Source: Agromyces ramosus (GTDB taxonomy: Bacteria; Actinomycetota; Actinomycetes; Actinomycetales; Microbacteriaceae). From it: DNA of 64,000 bases. The notes beneath the pieces were generated by a model. That model was not told where the DNA came from. It saw only the letters and a list, made by a program, of their open reading frames with translations, and made no database searches. Below, in pieces: positions 38,755-49,525 of the stretch; position 1 is the stretch's first letter, and each line of letters opens with the position of its first letter. The translations under genes and the position numbers were made by a program. The stretch is taken from NCBI RefSeq assembly GCF_004216665.1, contig NZ_SGWY01000002.1:782685-846684 (forward strand), given 5' to 3'.

Positions 38755-40334
38755 CCGAACACCTCGCGCAAGCGCCATCCGGCCTCGCCCCTCACCATGA
38801 GGAGCGAGGCCGGTTCGCGTCCGGGGGCGGTCGCCACGCGCACCAGCACGGCCGCGCCCATCTCCGCGGTCACCTCGACCGTCGCGGGGTCGAACGGGGC
38901 CGCCACCGACTCCGCCCCATCGCGGGCGGCGGACAACGCCAGCCGATCGGAGGCCTCGATCGCCGATCCCGGCTGGGCCACCGACTCGAGGCAGGCGAGA
39001 TCGAGCGTGTCGAAGCACTTCGCGCGACGTTCGAGCAGCGAGCGAGCCGCCGTCACGGGATCAGCGTCGGTCGAGGTGGACTGATCGGGGTCGCGGCCAT
39101 CGGGTCCAGGACCTGGTCCCGTCTCTGCCCGAGCCGCCGGCGGCGGCGTGGTGGACTCGAGCGATGCCGCGTCGGGCGCGACGACCGGCGGTCCGCCCTC
39201 GGCGGTCGCGGGCGGCACCAGGGTGAGCAGCAGGACCAGCATCGCGCCGCCGACGAGTCCGCCGAAGGCCAGTGAACGCCCGCGACCTCGGAGGATCGCG
39301 GCGAGCCGTCGGCGCGCAGGACCGCCGGGGTCCCGGTCGGCAGCGGCCGCCAGGCGGTCGACGAGGTCGTCGGGGCCCTGGGCCAGCGCGAGCATTCGGC
39401 GGAATCCGGCGCCGATCGCCCCTCCCCGCGCGTCGCCGGAAGCCGGCGGACCGGTGAGGACCGCGGCGTCCGCCGCCGGAGCGGTGATGCGGGCGGGCAG
39501 TCGCGGCGGTCGCGCCCGCACCTCGAGGCCGCGCACCGGCTCGGGAACGGCAGCCGCGAACAGGCGACGCTCCAGCTCCGCCTCGCACGGCTCGAACGGG
39601 CGCGCATCGAGCCGCTCGCGAAGGAACGCGAGCGGCCCCGCGAGCGCCCCGGCCGGGCTGACCGCGGCAGCGACATCCTCCACGAGCCGGGCCAGGACGG
39701 CGTGGCCGTTCCGCGCCAGGGCGACCCGCTCGAAGCCGTCGCCCGGCAACCGTCGCAGCGCGCCCAGCCCGACGAGTCGCGGACGGCCCGCGTCGTCGAG
39801 GAGCACGTCGGTCGCGGCGAGTCGCGCGTGCACGAGCCCGGTTCGCGCCAGTTCCGCGACGGCGACCACGATGGGCGCGAGGATGGTGACCGCCTCACCG
39901 GGGCTGAGCGTGCGCTCGGCGATGACCCGGGAGAGCGCGGGACCACCGAGCCGCTCGACCACGAGACAGCATCGCCCGTCGTCGAGCGTCGCGACGTCGA
40001 GGAGCGCAGGCAGCGTGCCCGAGGCATCCGTCGACATCGCCTCCACCTCGGTGGTGATGGTCTCCCCCGGAACGTCGGCGTCGTAGACACGGAGCACGAC
40101 GACGACCGGACCCGGACGGCCGGCAGCCCGACCACCGTCGACGACCTCGGGTGGGCTGGATGAGGAGTGCGGCTCGTGGTCGTCGACCACGGCGAGGTAC
40201 ACGTCGGCCCGCTCACCGGAGGCGATGCGCCGCAGCAGCCGATAGCCGACGAGCCTGGCCTCGAGCGAACGCGCGGGCGCGGCGACGTCGGGCTCGGGCG
40301 ACGCGGCGCTGGCACGGCGTGGACGGCGTCTCAT
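38751..40334 (-). CDS. membrane-anchored protein pseudokinase
   Basis: 527 aa. Residues 28-240 follow the Ser/Thr kinase fold, with [20 protein letters not shown] and [15 protein letters not shown], but the key residues are gone: the VAIK lysine position is R82 (VVVVLRVYD), HRD is HAR (169-171) with LAATDVLL after it, and DFG is replaced by VGLGA (188-192). A single membrane helix (about 354-374) separates it from an extracytoplasmic domain (377-527) that starts with a Pro/Thr-rich stretch and resembles a small NTF2-like domain. Probably a signalling pseudokinase; partners unknown. The start at 40334 is the best available ATG, with only a weak CAGCAT hexamer upstream. Confidence 0.7.
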   Translation of the reverse strand: MRRRPRRASAASPEPDVAAPARSLEARLVGYRLLRRIASGERADVYLAVVDDHEPHSSSSPPEVVDGGRAAGRPGPVVVVLRVYDADVPGETITTEVEAMSTDASGTLPALLDVATLDDGRCCLVVERLGGPALSRVIAERTLSPGEAVTILAPIVVAVAELARTGLVHARLAATDVLLDDAGRPRLVGLGALRRLPGDGFERVALARNGHAVLARLVEDVAAAVSPAGALAGPLAFLRERLDARPFEPCEAELERRLFAAAVPEPVRGLEVRARPPRLPARITAPAADAAVLTGPPASGDARGGAIGAGFRRMLALAQGPDDLVDRLAAAADRDPGGPARRRLAAILRGRGRSLAFGGLVGGAMLVLLLTLVPPATAEGGPPVVAPDAASLESTTPPPAARAETGPGPGPDGRDPDQSTSTDADPVTAARSLLERRAKCFDTLDLACLESVAQPGSAIEASDRLALSAARDGAESVAAPFDPATVEVTAEMGAAVLVRVATAPGREPASLLMVRGEAGWRLREVFG

Positions 40335-40472
40335 GCCGGCAATGCTGCAGCCGCGAACGCGCGGTCGGCGACCGGTCCGCGTCGGGAACGCCGCCGCCCG
40401 CCGACGACCTCGATGTGGAGGACGAGTCGAAGGACCTGCGCGACCGTGCGCCGCCGCATCCGACGACCGACC

Positions 40473-40478
40473 TAGACT
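40473..40478 (+). promoter_or_regulatory. -10 element, leaderless start of lipB
   Basis: TAGACT, 7 nt before the ATG at 40486. Confidence 0.5.
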
Positions 40479-40485
40479 GGACGCC

Positions 40486-41127
40486 ATGCTCGACTTCGTC
40501 GTCGCGGGGCTAAGCGCCAACTCCGTGCCGTACATCGAGGGTCTCGACCTTCAGCGCGCCGTCCATCGCGCGGTGGTCGCGGGCGAACGCCCCGACACCG
40601 TCATCCTCCTGGAACACCCCTCCGTCTACACCGCCGGGAAGCGCACCGCGCCCGACGAACGGCCGACCGACGGAACCCCCGTCGTCGACGTCGACCGCGG
40701 CGGCAAGATCACGTGGCACGGCCCGGGTCAGCTCGTCGGCTACCCGATCCTCCACCTCGCCGAGCCGATCGACGTGGTCGGCTACGTGCGCCGGCTCGAG
40801 GGCATCCTCATCGACGTCCTCGCCGAGCTCGGCGTGGAGGGGCGCCGGGTCGACGGACGCTCGGGCGTGTGGGTCGGCGAGCCCGGCCGCGAGAACAAGA
40901 TCGCGGCCATCGGCATCCGCGTCGCCGACGGCGTCACGATGCACGGCTTCGCGCTGAACTGCAGCAACTCGCTCGAGCCCTACGGGAGGATCGTCGCGTG
41001 CGGCATCCGCGACGCCGGCGTGACGACCATCAGCCGGGAGCTCGGCCGCGACGTCACCCCCGAGGACCTCGTCGCGCCGATCACGCGCCGGTTCCTGGCC
41101 GGGGCCGAGACGGCGGCCGCCGCATGA
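40486..41127 (+). CDS. lipB: octanoyltransferase LipB
   Basis: 213 aa. Moves octanoyl from ACP to the lipoyl domain lysine. Conserved [17 protein letters not shown], the lysine in ENKIAAIGI and the thioester cysteine in GRIVACGI. The ATG overlaps no Shine-Dalgarno but has TAGACT 7 nt before. Followed by lipA with a 4-nt ATGA overlap. It serves the E2 encoded upstream and, in principle, GcvH. Confidence 0.95.
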   Translation: MLDFVVAGLSANSVPYIEGLDLQRAVHRAVVAGERPDTVILLEHPSVYTAGKRTAPDERPTDGTPVVDVDRGGKITWHGPGQLVGYPILHLAEPIDVVGYVRRLEGILIDVLAELGVEGRRVDGRSGVWVGEPGRENKIAAIGIRVADGVTMHGFALNCSNSLEPYGRIVACGIRDAGVTTISRELGRDVTPEDLVAPITRRFLAGAETAAAA

Positions 41128-42113
41128 GCACCGCACCCGAGGGGCGCCGGATGCTGCGCCTCGAGGTCCGCAACGCCCAGACGCCCATCGAGCGCAAGCC
41201 CGAGTGGATCAAGACCCGGGCGAAGATGGGACCGGAGTACCGGCAGCTGCAGCAGCTCGTGAAGGGCGAGGAGTTGCACACCGTGTGCCAGGAGGCCGGC
41301 TGCCCGAACATCTACGAGTGCTGGGAGGACCGCGAGGCCACGTTCCTCATCGGCGGCTCGCAGTGCACCCGTCGGTGCGACTTCTGCCAGATCGACACCG
41401 GCAAGCCCGCCGACTACGACGTCGACGAGCCGCGACGCGTCGCCGAATCGGTGGTGCGGATGCAGCTGCGGTACTCCACCGTCACGGGCGTCGCGCGCGA
41501 CGACCTGCCCGACGAGGGCGCATGGCTCTATGCGGAGACGATCCGCGAGATCCACCGCCAGTCCCCCGGCACCGGAGTGGAGATCCTCGTCCCCGATTTC
41601 TCGGGCAATGCCGACCACCTGGGTGAGGTGTTCTCCGCGCGGCCCGAGGTGTTCGCCCACAACGTCGAGACGGTGCCGCGCATCTTCAAGCGCATCCGCC
41701 CGGCGTTCCGGTACGACCGGTCGCTCGACGTGATCACCCAGGGCCGCGACGCGGGGCTGATCACCAAGTCGAACCTGATCCTGGGCATGGGAGAGGAACG
41801 GGAGGAGATCTCGCAGGCCCTGCGCGACCTCCACGACGCCGGCACCGACATCATCACCATCACGCAGTACCTGCGACCGAGCCCGCGACACCTGCCCGTC
41901 GATCGCTGGGTGCGACCCGAGGAGTTCGTGGAGCTGAAGGAGGAGGCCGAGGAGATCGGGTTCCTCGGCGTGCTCGCGGGTCCGCTGGTGCGATCGTCGT
42001 ACCGAGCGGGTCGACTGTGGGCGCAGTCGATGCACGCGAAGGGGCGCGAACTGCCCGCGTCGCTGTCCCACCTCGCGGACGCCTCGCTCGGCTTCGCGCA
42101 GGCGGTGGGCTGA
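41124..42113 (+). CDS. lipA: lipoyl synthase LipA
   Basis: 329 aa radical SAM enzyme that inserts two sulfurs into octanoyl groups. Auxiliary cluster cysteines C55, C60, C66 ([14 protein letters not shown]) and the radical SAM cluster C81, C85, C88 (CTRRCDFC) are all present, with the C-terminal VRSSYRAG serine. Translationally coupled to lipB through ATGA. Confidence 0.97.
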   Translation: MSTAPEGRRMLRLEVRNAQTPIERKPEWIKTRAKMGPEYRQLQQLVKGEELHTVCQEAGCPNIYECWEDREATFLIGGSQCTRRCDFCQIDTGKPADYDVDEPRRVAESVVRMQLRYSTVTGVARDDLPDEGAWLYAETIREIHRQSPGTGVEILVPDFSGNADHLGEVFSARPEVFAHNVETVPRIFKRIRPAFRYDRSLDVITQGRDAGLITKSNLILGMGEEREEISQALRDLHDAGTDIITITQYLRPSPRHLPVDRWVRPEEFVELKEEAEEIGFLGVLAGPLVRSSYRAGRLWAQSMHAKGRELPASLSHLADASLGFAQAVG

Positions 42114-42173
42114 CGACTGCGGATGCCGCCTCCGCCCATCGAGAACACGGTCGGAGGCGGCCGCCGCCGCCGG

Positions 42174-42179
42174 TATCCT
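42174..42179 (+). promoter_or_regulatory. -10 element, leaderless start of DUF4191 gene
   Basis: TATCCT, 7 nt before the ATG at 42187. This argues against the in-frame GTG at 42181. Confidence 0.5.
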
Positions 42180-42186
42180 TGTGACC

Positions 42187-42900
42187 ATGGCACGCACGAA
42201 GGACAAGACGTCCGCTCCGAAGGAGCCCGGCCGCATGAAGCAGATGTGGCAGGTCTTCCAGATGACCCGCCGCTACGATTCGAGCGCGCAGTGGCTCATG
42301 CTCCTCGGATTCCTCGCCCCCGTGCTCGTCGGCCTCGGCCTCGCGCTCTGGCTGGGCGAGGGCAACGGCTTCACGATCGCGCTGTGGGTCGTCGCCGGCG
42401 TGCTCGCCGGCGTGCTGATCGCGCTGCTCATCCTCGGACGACGCGCGGAGCGCGCCGCCTACGCCCAGATCGAGGGCCAGCCCGGCGCGGTCGGCGCGGT
42501 GCTCCGCAGCGGCCTGCGCGGCGGCTGGGTCGGCAACGAGATGCCGATCGCCGTCAACGGCAAGACGCAGGATGCGGTCTACCGCGCCGTCGGTCGCGGT
42601 GGGGTCGCGCTCATCAGCGAGGGCCCCGTCACCCGCACGAAGCGCATGCTCGACGACGAGCAGCGCAAGGTCGCCCGCATCCTGCCGAATGTGCCCGTCA
42701 CGCTGATCTCGGTCGGCCACGACGAGGGCTCGATCGAGCTCCACCGCCTCCCGGCGACGCTGCGCAAGACCAAGCGCACGCTCACCAAGCCCGAGGTGCT
42801 CGCGGTGTCGAACCGACTCAACTCGCTGCAGACCGCGTTGCCGATCCCCAAGGGCATCGACCCGATGAAGGCGCGGCCGCAGCGCGGCAAGATGCGCTGA
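42187..42900 (+). CDS. DUF4191 family membrane protein
   Basis: 237 aa. Basic N-terminus, two adjacent membrane helices (about residues 35-55 and 60-80), then a conserved cytoplasmic domain with GLRGGWVGNEMPIAVNGKTQ and RAVGRGGVALISEGP, ending MKARPQRGKMR. DUF4191 lies next to lipA in many actinobacteria; function unknown. Confidence 0.82.
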   Translation: MARTKDKTSAPKEPGRMKQMWQVFQMTRRYDSSAQWLMLLGFLAPVLVGLGLALWLGEGNGFTIALWVVAGVLAGVLIALLILGRRAERAAYAQIEGQPGAVGAVLRSGLRGGWVGNEMPIAVNGKTQDAVYRAVGRGGVALISEGPVTRTKRMLDDEQRKVARILPNVPVTLISVGHDEGSIELHRLPATLRKTKRTLTKPEVLAVSNRLNSLQTALPIPKGIDPMKARPQRGKMR

Positions 42901-42916
42901 CCGCAGGCACGACTCG

Positions 42917-42952
42917 CGATGCGGCATCCGTTGGTCGACGGATGCCGCATCG
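42917..42952. terminator. bidirectional terminator, DUF4191 / RDD
   Basis: A perfect 15-bp stem (42917-42931 with 42938-42952) with a 6-nt loop; both arms contain the GGATGCC/GGCATCC word. Confidence 0.8.
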
Positions 42953-42957
42953 GCGTC

Positions 42958-43392
42958 TCAGGAGCGGATCAGGACCGTGCCGGCGACCTTGTCGTGGAAG
43001 CCGCGCTGGTCGGAGTCCCAGACGAGCGCGGGCACCACGACGATGAGCAGCAAGGTGCGCACGAGCGGTCGCCAGAGGCCGACCCAGCCGCCGGTGAGCG
43101 GCACCACGCGCATGCCGGTGAGGCGATGGCCGACGCTGCCGCCGATCGTGGGAATGAAGACGACCTGCATGATCGCGAAGACCGCGAGGGTCAGCCAGGA
43201 GTGCAGCAGCGAGCTGTACGGGGCGAAGAGCAGGGCGATCAGGAGCGCCACGACCCAGTCGATCGCGATCGCGCCGATCCGCCGGCCGACGCGGCCCACG
43301 GAACCGGGACCGGAATCGGGCAGGCCCAGCCGCTCCCCCGGCCACCGGCTCGGCTCGAGGTCGCCGAAGGTACGGGGCGTCGCGTCAGGCAT
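42958..43392 (-). CDS. RDD family membrane protein
   Basis: 144 aa. RDD-type motif GRRIGAIAIDWVVALLIALL, then helices at about 64-85 and 108-125, and the C-terminal QRGFHDKVAGTVLI. RDD proteins are small membrane proteins of mostly unknown function, some proposed as transporters. The start at 43392 has TAGACT 6 nt upstream. It shares its upstream region, including a GlnR site, with glnA. Confidence 0.85.
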   Translation of the reverse strand: MPDATPRTFGDLEPSRWPGERLGLPDSGPGSVGRVGRRIGAIAIDWVVALLIALLFAPYSSLLHSWLTLAVFAIMQVVFIPTIGGSVGHRLTGMRVVPLTGGWVGLWRPLVRTLLLIVVVPALVWDSDQRGFHDKVAGTVLIRS

Positions 43393-43398
43393 CCGACG

Positions 43399-43404
43399 AG
43401 TCTA
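43399..43404 (-). promoter_or_regulatory. -10 element, leaderless start of RDD gene
   Basis: TAGACT on the minus strand, 6 nt before the ATG at 43392, overlapping an inverted copy of the glnA promoter segment. Confidence 0.5.
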
Positions 43405-43420
43405 TCGACCCGGGCTGCGC

Positions 43421-43458
43421 GTAACATGGCGGAAACATTCGCGTCACGGCAGGGAAAC
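43421..43458. promoter_or_regulatory. GlnR binding box upstream of glnA
   Basis: GTAAC (43421), GAAAC (43432), GTCAC (43443) and GAAAC (43454), each separated by 6 nt, reproduce the actinobacterial GlnR consensus gTnAC-n6-GaAAC repeated twice. Supports nitrogen-dependent control of glnA. Confidence 0.85.
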
Positions 43459-43468
43459 CGCGGGTCGA

Positions 43469-43474
43469 TAGCGT
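43469..43474 (+). promoter_or_regulatory. putative -10 of glnA
   Basis: TAGCGT preceded by CGGGTCGA; the same 11 bp occur inverted at the RDD promoter. Leader of about 50 nt; the GlnR box centre is about 41 nt upstream of the inferred start. Confidence 0.4.
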
Positions 43475-43531
43475 CACTTACGGCTGTGCACGTCCGTCCG
43501 CCCCACCCGCCCCTCTTGGAGATTCCGTCAC

Positions 43532-44956
<1,425 letters not shown>

Positions 44957-44974
44957 CCCCACCCCCTGCAGTCC

Positions 44975-45014
44975 CGGACGGGCCCGCATCGCCTCGGCGG
45001 TGCGGGCCCGTCCG
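44975..45014 (+). terminator. terminator after glnA
   Basis: A 14-bp perfect stem (44975-44988 with 45001-45014) with a 12-nt loop, between glnA and the convergent glnE. Confidence 0.8.
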
Positions 45015-45072
45015 CGTGGGTGACGGTGCGCCACCGGGCCCGAACCCGTCCGGCCGACGATCCGACCGGCGC

Positions 45073-48000
45073 TCAGCCCGTGGTGGGCTCCCGGCGCGGC
45101 CCCACGCCGTAGAAGCCGCGCTCGAACACCGCGCGGGCGCGGCGCGTGACCTGGAGGTACTCGTGCTCGAGGCGGGTCGCCGAGCCCGGCGGGTACCCCA
45201 TGATCCGGGCCACGCCCTCGAGCTGGGAGCGCTCGACCGGCAGCACGTCGGTGGTGCGGTCGAGCCACAGGGTGAGCGCCGATCGTGCTCGCGACGCGAA
45301 CACCCACGCGGCACGGAGCGTGCGCGCGTCGTCGGCCGCGATCAGGTCGTGCTCGACGGCCGCCGCGAGCGCGTCGAGCGTCGACGGCGTGCGCAGTGAC
45401 GGCTCCTCGGCACCGTGCTCGAGCTGCACCAGCTGCACGAACCACTCCACGTCGGAGAGGGACCCGCGGCCCAGCTTGAGGTGCCGGGTCGGGTCGGCCC
45501 CCTGCGGCAGCCGCTCGTTCTCGACGCGCGCCTTGATGCGCTTGACCTCGCGGATGTCCTGCTCGGAGATCTCGCGCGGATACCGCACGGTGTCGGCGAG
45601 CTCGATGAAGTCGTGGGTGAGGGCGTCGTCGCCCGCGACGCCGCGGGCGCGCAGCAGCGCCTGCGCCTCCCACGTGAGCGACCAGCGCGCGTAGTACGCC
45701 CGATAGGCGTCGAGTGATCGGGCGACGACGCCGTTGCGTCCCTCGGGGCGCAGGTCGGCGTCGAGCTCGAACGGCAGTCGTGCGTCCTCGCTGAGCCGGA
45801 CGAGCTCCGACACGATGCGCAGCGCCCGGTTCTGCGCCGCGCCCGACTCGGCGTCCAGCGGACGGAAGACGTAGACGATGTCGGCGTCCGAGCCGATGCC
45901 GAGCTCGCGCCCGCCGAACCGGCCCATGCCGATGACCGCGAACTCGATGCCGTCGGGCTCGCCGCCGCGGATCGCGGTGACGAGCGCGGAGATGTGGCTC
46001 TGCGTCACGTCGGAGAGCCCGTGGCCCAGTTCCTCGACGGTGCAGACGTCGAGGATCGCCGACAGGGCGAGCCGGAGCACCTCGCGGCGACGGATGGCTC
46101 GGAAGACCTTCGCGGCCGCGTCCGCGTCGCCGTGTCGGCCGAGCACCGCCCGCTTCTCGTCGTCGAGCGCGGCGAGCGACCGCGGCCGCAGCTCGTCGAG
46201 GTCCTCGAGCCAGGCCACCGCCTCCGGGGTGCGCTCCAGCAGCTCGCCGGCGAACCGCGAACCCGAGAGCACGCGGGTGAGGCGCAGCGCGGCATCCGAC
46301 GAGTCCCGCAGCAGCCGAAGGTACCAGTGCGTCGTGCCGAGCGTGTCGCTCAGCCGGCGGAACGAGAGCAGCCCGTAGTCGGGATCGGCGCCGTCGGCGA
46401 ACCACGAGATGAGCACGGGCATGAGGTGCCGCTGGATGGTGGCTCGACGCGAGACTCCCGCGGTCAGCGCGCCGATGTGCGACAACGCACCCGTGGGGTC
46501 GCGGAAGCCGATCGCCGCGAGACGGGCCTCGGCCTGCTCGCTCGTGAGCTCGAGCCCGCTGGAGGGCAGGGCCGCGACGGCCGACAGGAGCGGCCGGTAG
46601 AACAGGCGCTCGTGCAGGCCCCGCACGCGCTGGCGCGTGGTCTGCCACAGCGAGGCGAGGCCCGCGGCGTCGCGCGCCAGGCCTGAGGAGCGAGCGAGCG
46701 TGCGGAGCTCCGCGTCGCCGCGCGGCATGAGGTGCGTGCGGCGGAGGCGTTCCAGCTGGAGGCGATGCTCCAGCACGCGCAGGATCCGGTAGTCGCGGGC
46801 GAACTCCGCCGCCTCCTCGCGTCCGACGTAGCCGTGCTCGGCGAGGGCGGACAACGCGGGCAGCGTGCCCGGCTGGCGGATCGCGGCATCTGTGGCGCCG
46901 TGCACCAGTTGCAGCAGCTGCACGGTGAACTCGATGTCGCGCAGTCCGCCGGGGCCGAGCTTCACCTGCACCTCGACCTCGGCGGCGGGGATGTGCTCGG
47001 TGACCCGTTCGCGCATGCGCTGCACCGACTCGACGAAGCCGTCTCGGCCCGAGCTGGCCCACACCTTGGGCGCCACGCCCGCGGCGTACCGATCGCCGAG
47101 CTCGCGGTCGCCCGCGAGCGGGCGCGCCTTCAGCAGCGCCTGGAACTCCCAGCTCTTCGCCCAGCGGTCGTAGTACTGGAGGTGCGACTCGAGCGTGCGC
47201 ACGAGGGCGCCGTCCTTGCCCTCGGGCCGCAGGTTCGGGTCGACCTCCCACAGGGGCGGTTCGATGCCGGGCTCCGAGATCACCCGCATCGCGACCATCG
47301 CGAGCCTGGTCGCGATGTCGAGCGAGCGCGGGGTGGTGACGTGCTCCTCGTCGGCCGACTCGGCGACGAAGATCACGTCGACGTCGCTCACGTAGTTGAG
47401 CTCTCGTGCGCCCGCCTTGCCCATGCCGATGACCGCGAGGCGCGTCGCCGCGACCTCGTCCGCGGGATACCGGCCGGGGACGGCCGGGTCGCCCTCCGCG
47501 CGGGCGGTGGCGCGGCGCGCCGTCTCGATCGCGGTGTCGAGCGTCGCGCCGGCGAGGTCGGCCAGTCCCGCGGCGACGGAGTCGACGGCGTCGATCGCGT
47601 CGGGCCGGGTCAGGTCGTACACCGCGACGCCGGCGAGGAGCCGGCGATAGCGCACCCGGATGGCGGATGCCGCCGCCTCGAGGTAGCGCACGGCGGGCAC
47701 GTCCACCTCGTCGAGCGCCGCCAGCATCACGGTGCGTGCGTCCTCGGTGCCGAGCGGGGGCATCGGCACCTCCTGCAGCACGGCGACCTCCCGCGGATGC
47801 CGCATCAGGAAGTCGGCGAACCCCCGCGACGCGCCGAGCAGCAGCGCCATCCGCTCAGCCGACGCGTCGTGGCCGAGCACCGCCGCGACCTCGTGCGGAG
47901 CGCGCTCCTGGAGGCGGCGGGTCGCGACGAGCGCCTCGTCGGGATCGCCGGCGTGCGAGTAGGCCGTGAGCAGGCGCTCCTCGTCGACGCCGGTCGCCTC

Positions 48001-48090
48001 CGCAAGGGCCTCGAGCCCCGCGGCGGCGGCGGCGAGGTCGTCGAACCCCGCCCGTGCGAGTCGTCCGAGGGTCTGCGCCTGGCGTGACAT
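45073..48090 (-). CDS. glnE: glutamine synthetase adenylyltransferase GlnE
   Basis: 1005 aa, typical length. Two nucleotidyltransferase domains arranged head to tail: the N-terminal one with YVSDVDVIFVAESADEE and the C-terminal one with LGIGSDADIVYVF, each followed by a regulatory helical domain (KLGPGGLRDIEFTVQLLQL and KLGRGSLSDVEWFVQLVQL). Adds and removes AMP on GlnA Tyr402. 10 nt downstream of glnA2, so co-transcribed with it. Confidence 0.95.
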   Translation of the reverse strand: MSRQAQTLGRLARAGFDDLAAAAAGLEALAEATGVDEERLLTAYSHAGDPDEALVATRRLQERAPHEVAAVLGHDASAERMALLLGASRGFADFLMRHPREVAVLQEVPMPPLGTEDARTVMLAALDEVDVPAVRYLEAAASAIRVRYRRLLAGVAVYDLTRPDAIDAVDSVAAGLADLAGATLDTAIETARRATARAEGDPAVPGRYPADEVAATRLAVIGMGKAGARELNYVSDVDVIFVAESADEEHVTTPRSLDIATRLAMVAMRVISEPGIEPPLWEVDPNLRPEGKDGALVRTLESHLQYYDRWAKSWEFQALLKARPLAGDRELGDRYAAGVAPKVWASSGRDGFVESVQRMRERVTEHIPAAEVEVQVKLGPGGLRDIEFTVQLLQLVHGATDAAIRQPGTLPALSALAEHGYVGREEAAEFARDYRILRVLEHRLQLERLRRTHLMPRGDAELRTLARSSGLARDAAGLASLWQTTRQRVRGLHERLFYRPLLSAVAALPSSGLELTSEQAEARLAAIGFRDPTGALSHIGALTAGVSRRATIQRHLMPVLISWFADGADPDYGLLSFRRLSDTLGTTHWYLRLLRDSSDAALRLTRVLSGSRFAGELLERTPEAVAWLEDLDELRPRSLAALDDEKRAVLGRHGDADAAAKVFRAIRRREVLRLALSAILDVCTVEELGHGLSDVTQSHISALVTAIRGGEPDGIEFAVIGMGRFGGRELGIGSDADIVYVFRPLDAESGAAQNRALRIVSELVRLSEDARLPFELDADLRPEGRNGVVARSLDAYRAYYARWSLTWEAQALLRARGVAGDDALTHDFIELADTVRYPREISEQDIREVKRIKARVENERLPQGADPTRHLKLGRGSLSDVEWFVQLVQLEHGAEEPSLRTPSTLDALAAAVEHDLIAADDARTLRAAWVFASRARSALTLWLDRTTDVLPVERSQLEGVARIMGYPPGSATRLEHEYLQVTRRARAVFERGFYGVGPRREPTTG

Positions 48091-48100
48091 CCGGAGCGGG

Positions 48101-49438
48101 TCAGAGGATCTCGAGGTTGCGCTGCAGCTCGAAGGGCGTCACCTGCGAGCGGTAGTCGCGCCACTCGGAGCGCTTGTTCGCGAGCACGAAGTTGAACACC
48201 TGCTCGCCGAGCGTCTCGGCGACGAGCTCGGATTCCTCCATGTACTCGATGGCGTGGTCGAGGCTCGCCGGCAACGGGTGGTAGCCGAGCGCGCGGCGTT
48301 CGCTGTCGGTCAGGGCCCAGACGTCGTCCTCCGCCTCGGGCGGCAGCTCGTATCCCTCCTCGATGCCCTTCATGCCGGCAGCGAGCAGCAGTGAGAAGGC
48401 GAGGTACGGGTTGGCGGCCGAGTCGATGGCGCGGTACTCGACGCGCGCGCTCTGCCCCTTGTTCGGCTTGTAGAGGGGCACCCGCACGAGCGCGGAACGG
48501 TTGTTGTGGCCCCAGCAGATGAAGCTGGGGGCCTCGTCGCCGCCCCAGAGCCGCTTGTACGAGTTGACGAACTGGTTGGTGACCGCCGAGATCTCGTTGG
48601 CGTGCCGGAGCAGTCCGGCGATGAACTGGCGGCCGATCTTCGAGAGCTGGTACTGCGAGCCCGCCTCGTAGAAGGCGTTCGCATCCCCCTCGAACAGCGA
48701 GAGGTGGGTGTGCATGCCGCTGCCGGGATACTGCGAGAACGGCTTCGGCATGAAGGTCGCGTACACACCCTGCTCGATCGCCACCTCCTTGATCACGGTG
48801 CGGAACGTCATGATGTTGTCGGCCGTGGTGAGGGCGTCGGCGTAGCGCAGGTCGATCTCGTTCTGGCCGGGCCCCGCCTCGTGGTGGCTGAACTCCACCG
48901 AGATCCCGAGGTCCTCGAGCATTCGCACGCTGCGGCGGCGGAAATCGTGCGCCGTGCCGCCGGGCACGTTGTCGAAGTAGCCGGCGGAGTCCACCGGCAG
49001 CGGCCCCTCCTCGCCGTACTTCGACGAGCGCAGCAGGTAGAACTCGATCTCGGGGTGCGTGTAGAACGTGAAGCCGCGATCCGCAGCCCGTGCGAGCGTG
49101 CGCTTGAGCACGTTGCGCGGATCCGCGACGGCGGGCTCCCCGTCGGGCGTCGTGATGTCGCAGAACATGTGCGCCGTCGGGTCGATGTCGCCGCGCCACG
49201 GGAGCGTCTGGAACGTGGTGGGGTCGGGGTACGCGAGCAGGTCGGATTCGAAGGAGCGGCTCAACCCCTCGATCGCGGACCCGTCGAACCCGATCCCCTC
49301 GGTGAACGCCCCCTCGACCTCGGCCGGGGCGATCGCCACCGACTTCAGGGTGCCGACGACGTCGGTGAACCAGAGCCTGACGAACTTGACTCCTCGCTCC
49401 TCGATGGTCCGGAGAACGAAGTCGCGCTGCTTATCCAT
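48101..49438 (-). CDS. glnA2: glutamine synthetase type I, second copy
   Basis: 445 aa from the ATG at 49438, which matches the usual MDKQRDFVLRTIEERGVKF beginning and has a GAGAGGG Shine-Dalgarno; in-frame GTG codons at 49456 and 49444 are alternatives, the first with TACCCT 5 nt upstream. Complete active site: GIGFDGSAIEG, HPEIEFYLL, HHEAGPGQNEIDLRY, MPKPFSQYPGSGMHTHLSL, NRSALVRVP. In mycobacteria GlnA2 is not the main ammonia-assimilating enzyme; role here unproven. Operon glnA2-glnE. Confidence 0.92.
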   Translation of the reverse strand: MDKQRDFVLRTIEERGVKFVRLWFTDVVGTLKSVAIAPAEVEGAFTEGIGFDGSAIEGLSRSFESDLLAYPDPTTFQTLPWRGDIDPTAHMFCDITTPDGEPAVADPRNVLKRTLARAADRGFTFYTHPEIEFYLLRSSKYGEEGPLPVDSAGYFDNVPGGTAHDFRRRSVRMLEDLGISVEFSHHEAGPGQNEIDLRYADALTTADNIMTFRTVIKEVAIEQGVYATFMPKPFSQYPGSGMHTHLSLFEGDANAFYEAGSQYQLSKIGRQFIAGLLRHANEISAVTNQFVNSYKRLWGGDEAPSFICWGHNNRSALVRVPLYKPNKGQSARVEYRAIDSAANPYLAFSLLLAAGMKGIEEGYELPPEAEDDVWALTDSERRALGYHPLPASLDHAIEYMEESELVAETLGEQVFNFVLANKRSEWRDYRSQVTPFELQRNLEIL

Positions 49439-49513
49439 CCACACCCTCTCTCGCACCTCTCAGGGTAGCGGCTCGGCGACCGGCGGAGCGCCGAGCCCGG
49501 ATGCCGCGTGTGC

Positions 49514-49519
49514 CAGACT
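49514..49519 (+). promoter_or_regulatory. -10 element, leaderless start of panB
   Basis: CAGACT, 6 nt before the ATG at 49526. Confidence 0.4.
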
Positions 49520-49525
49520 GGCGGC

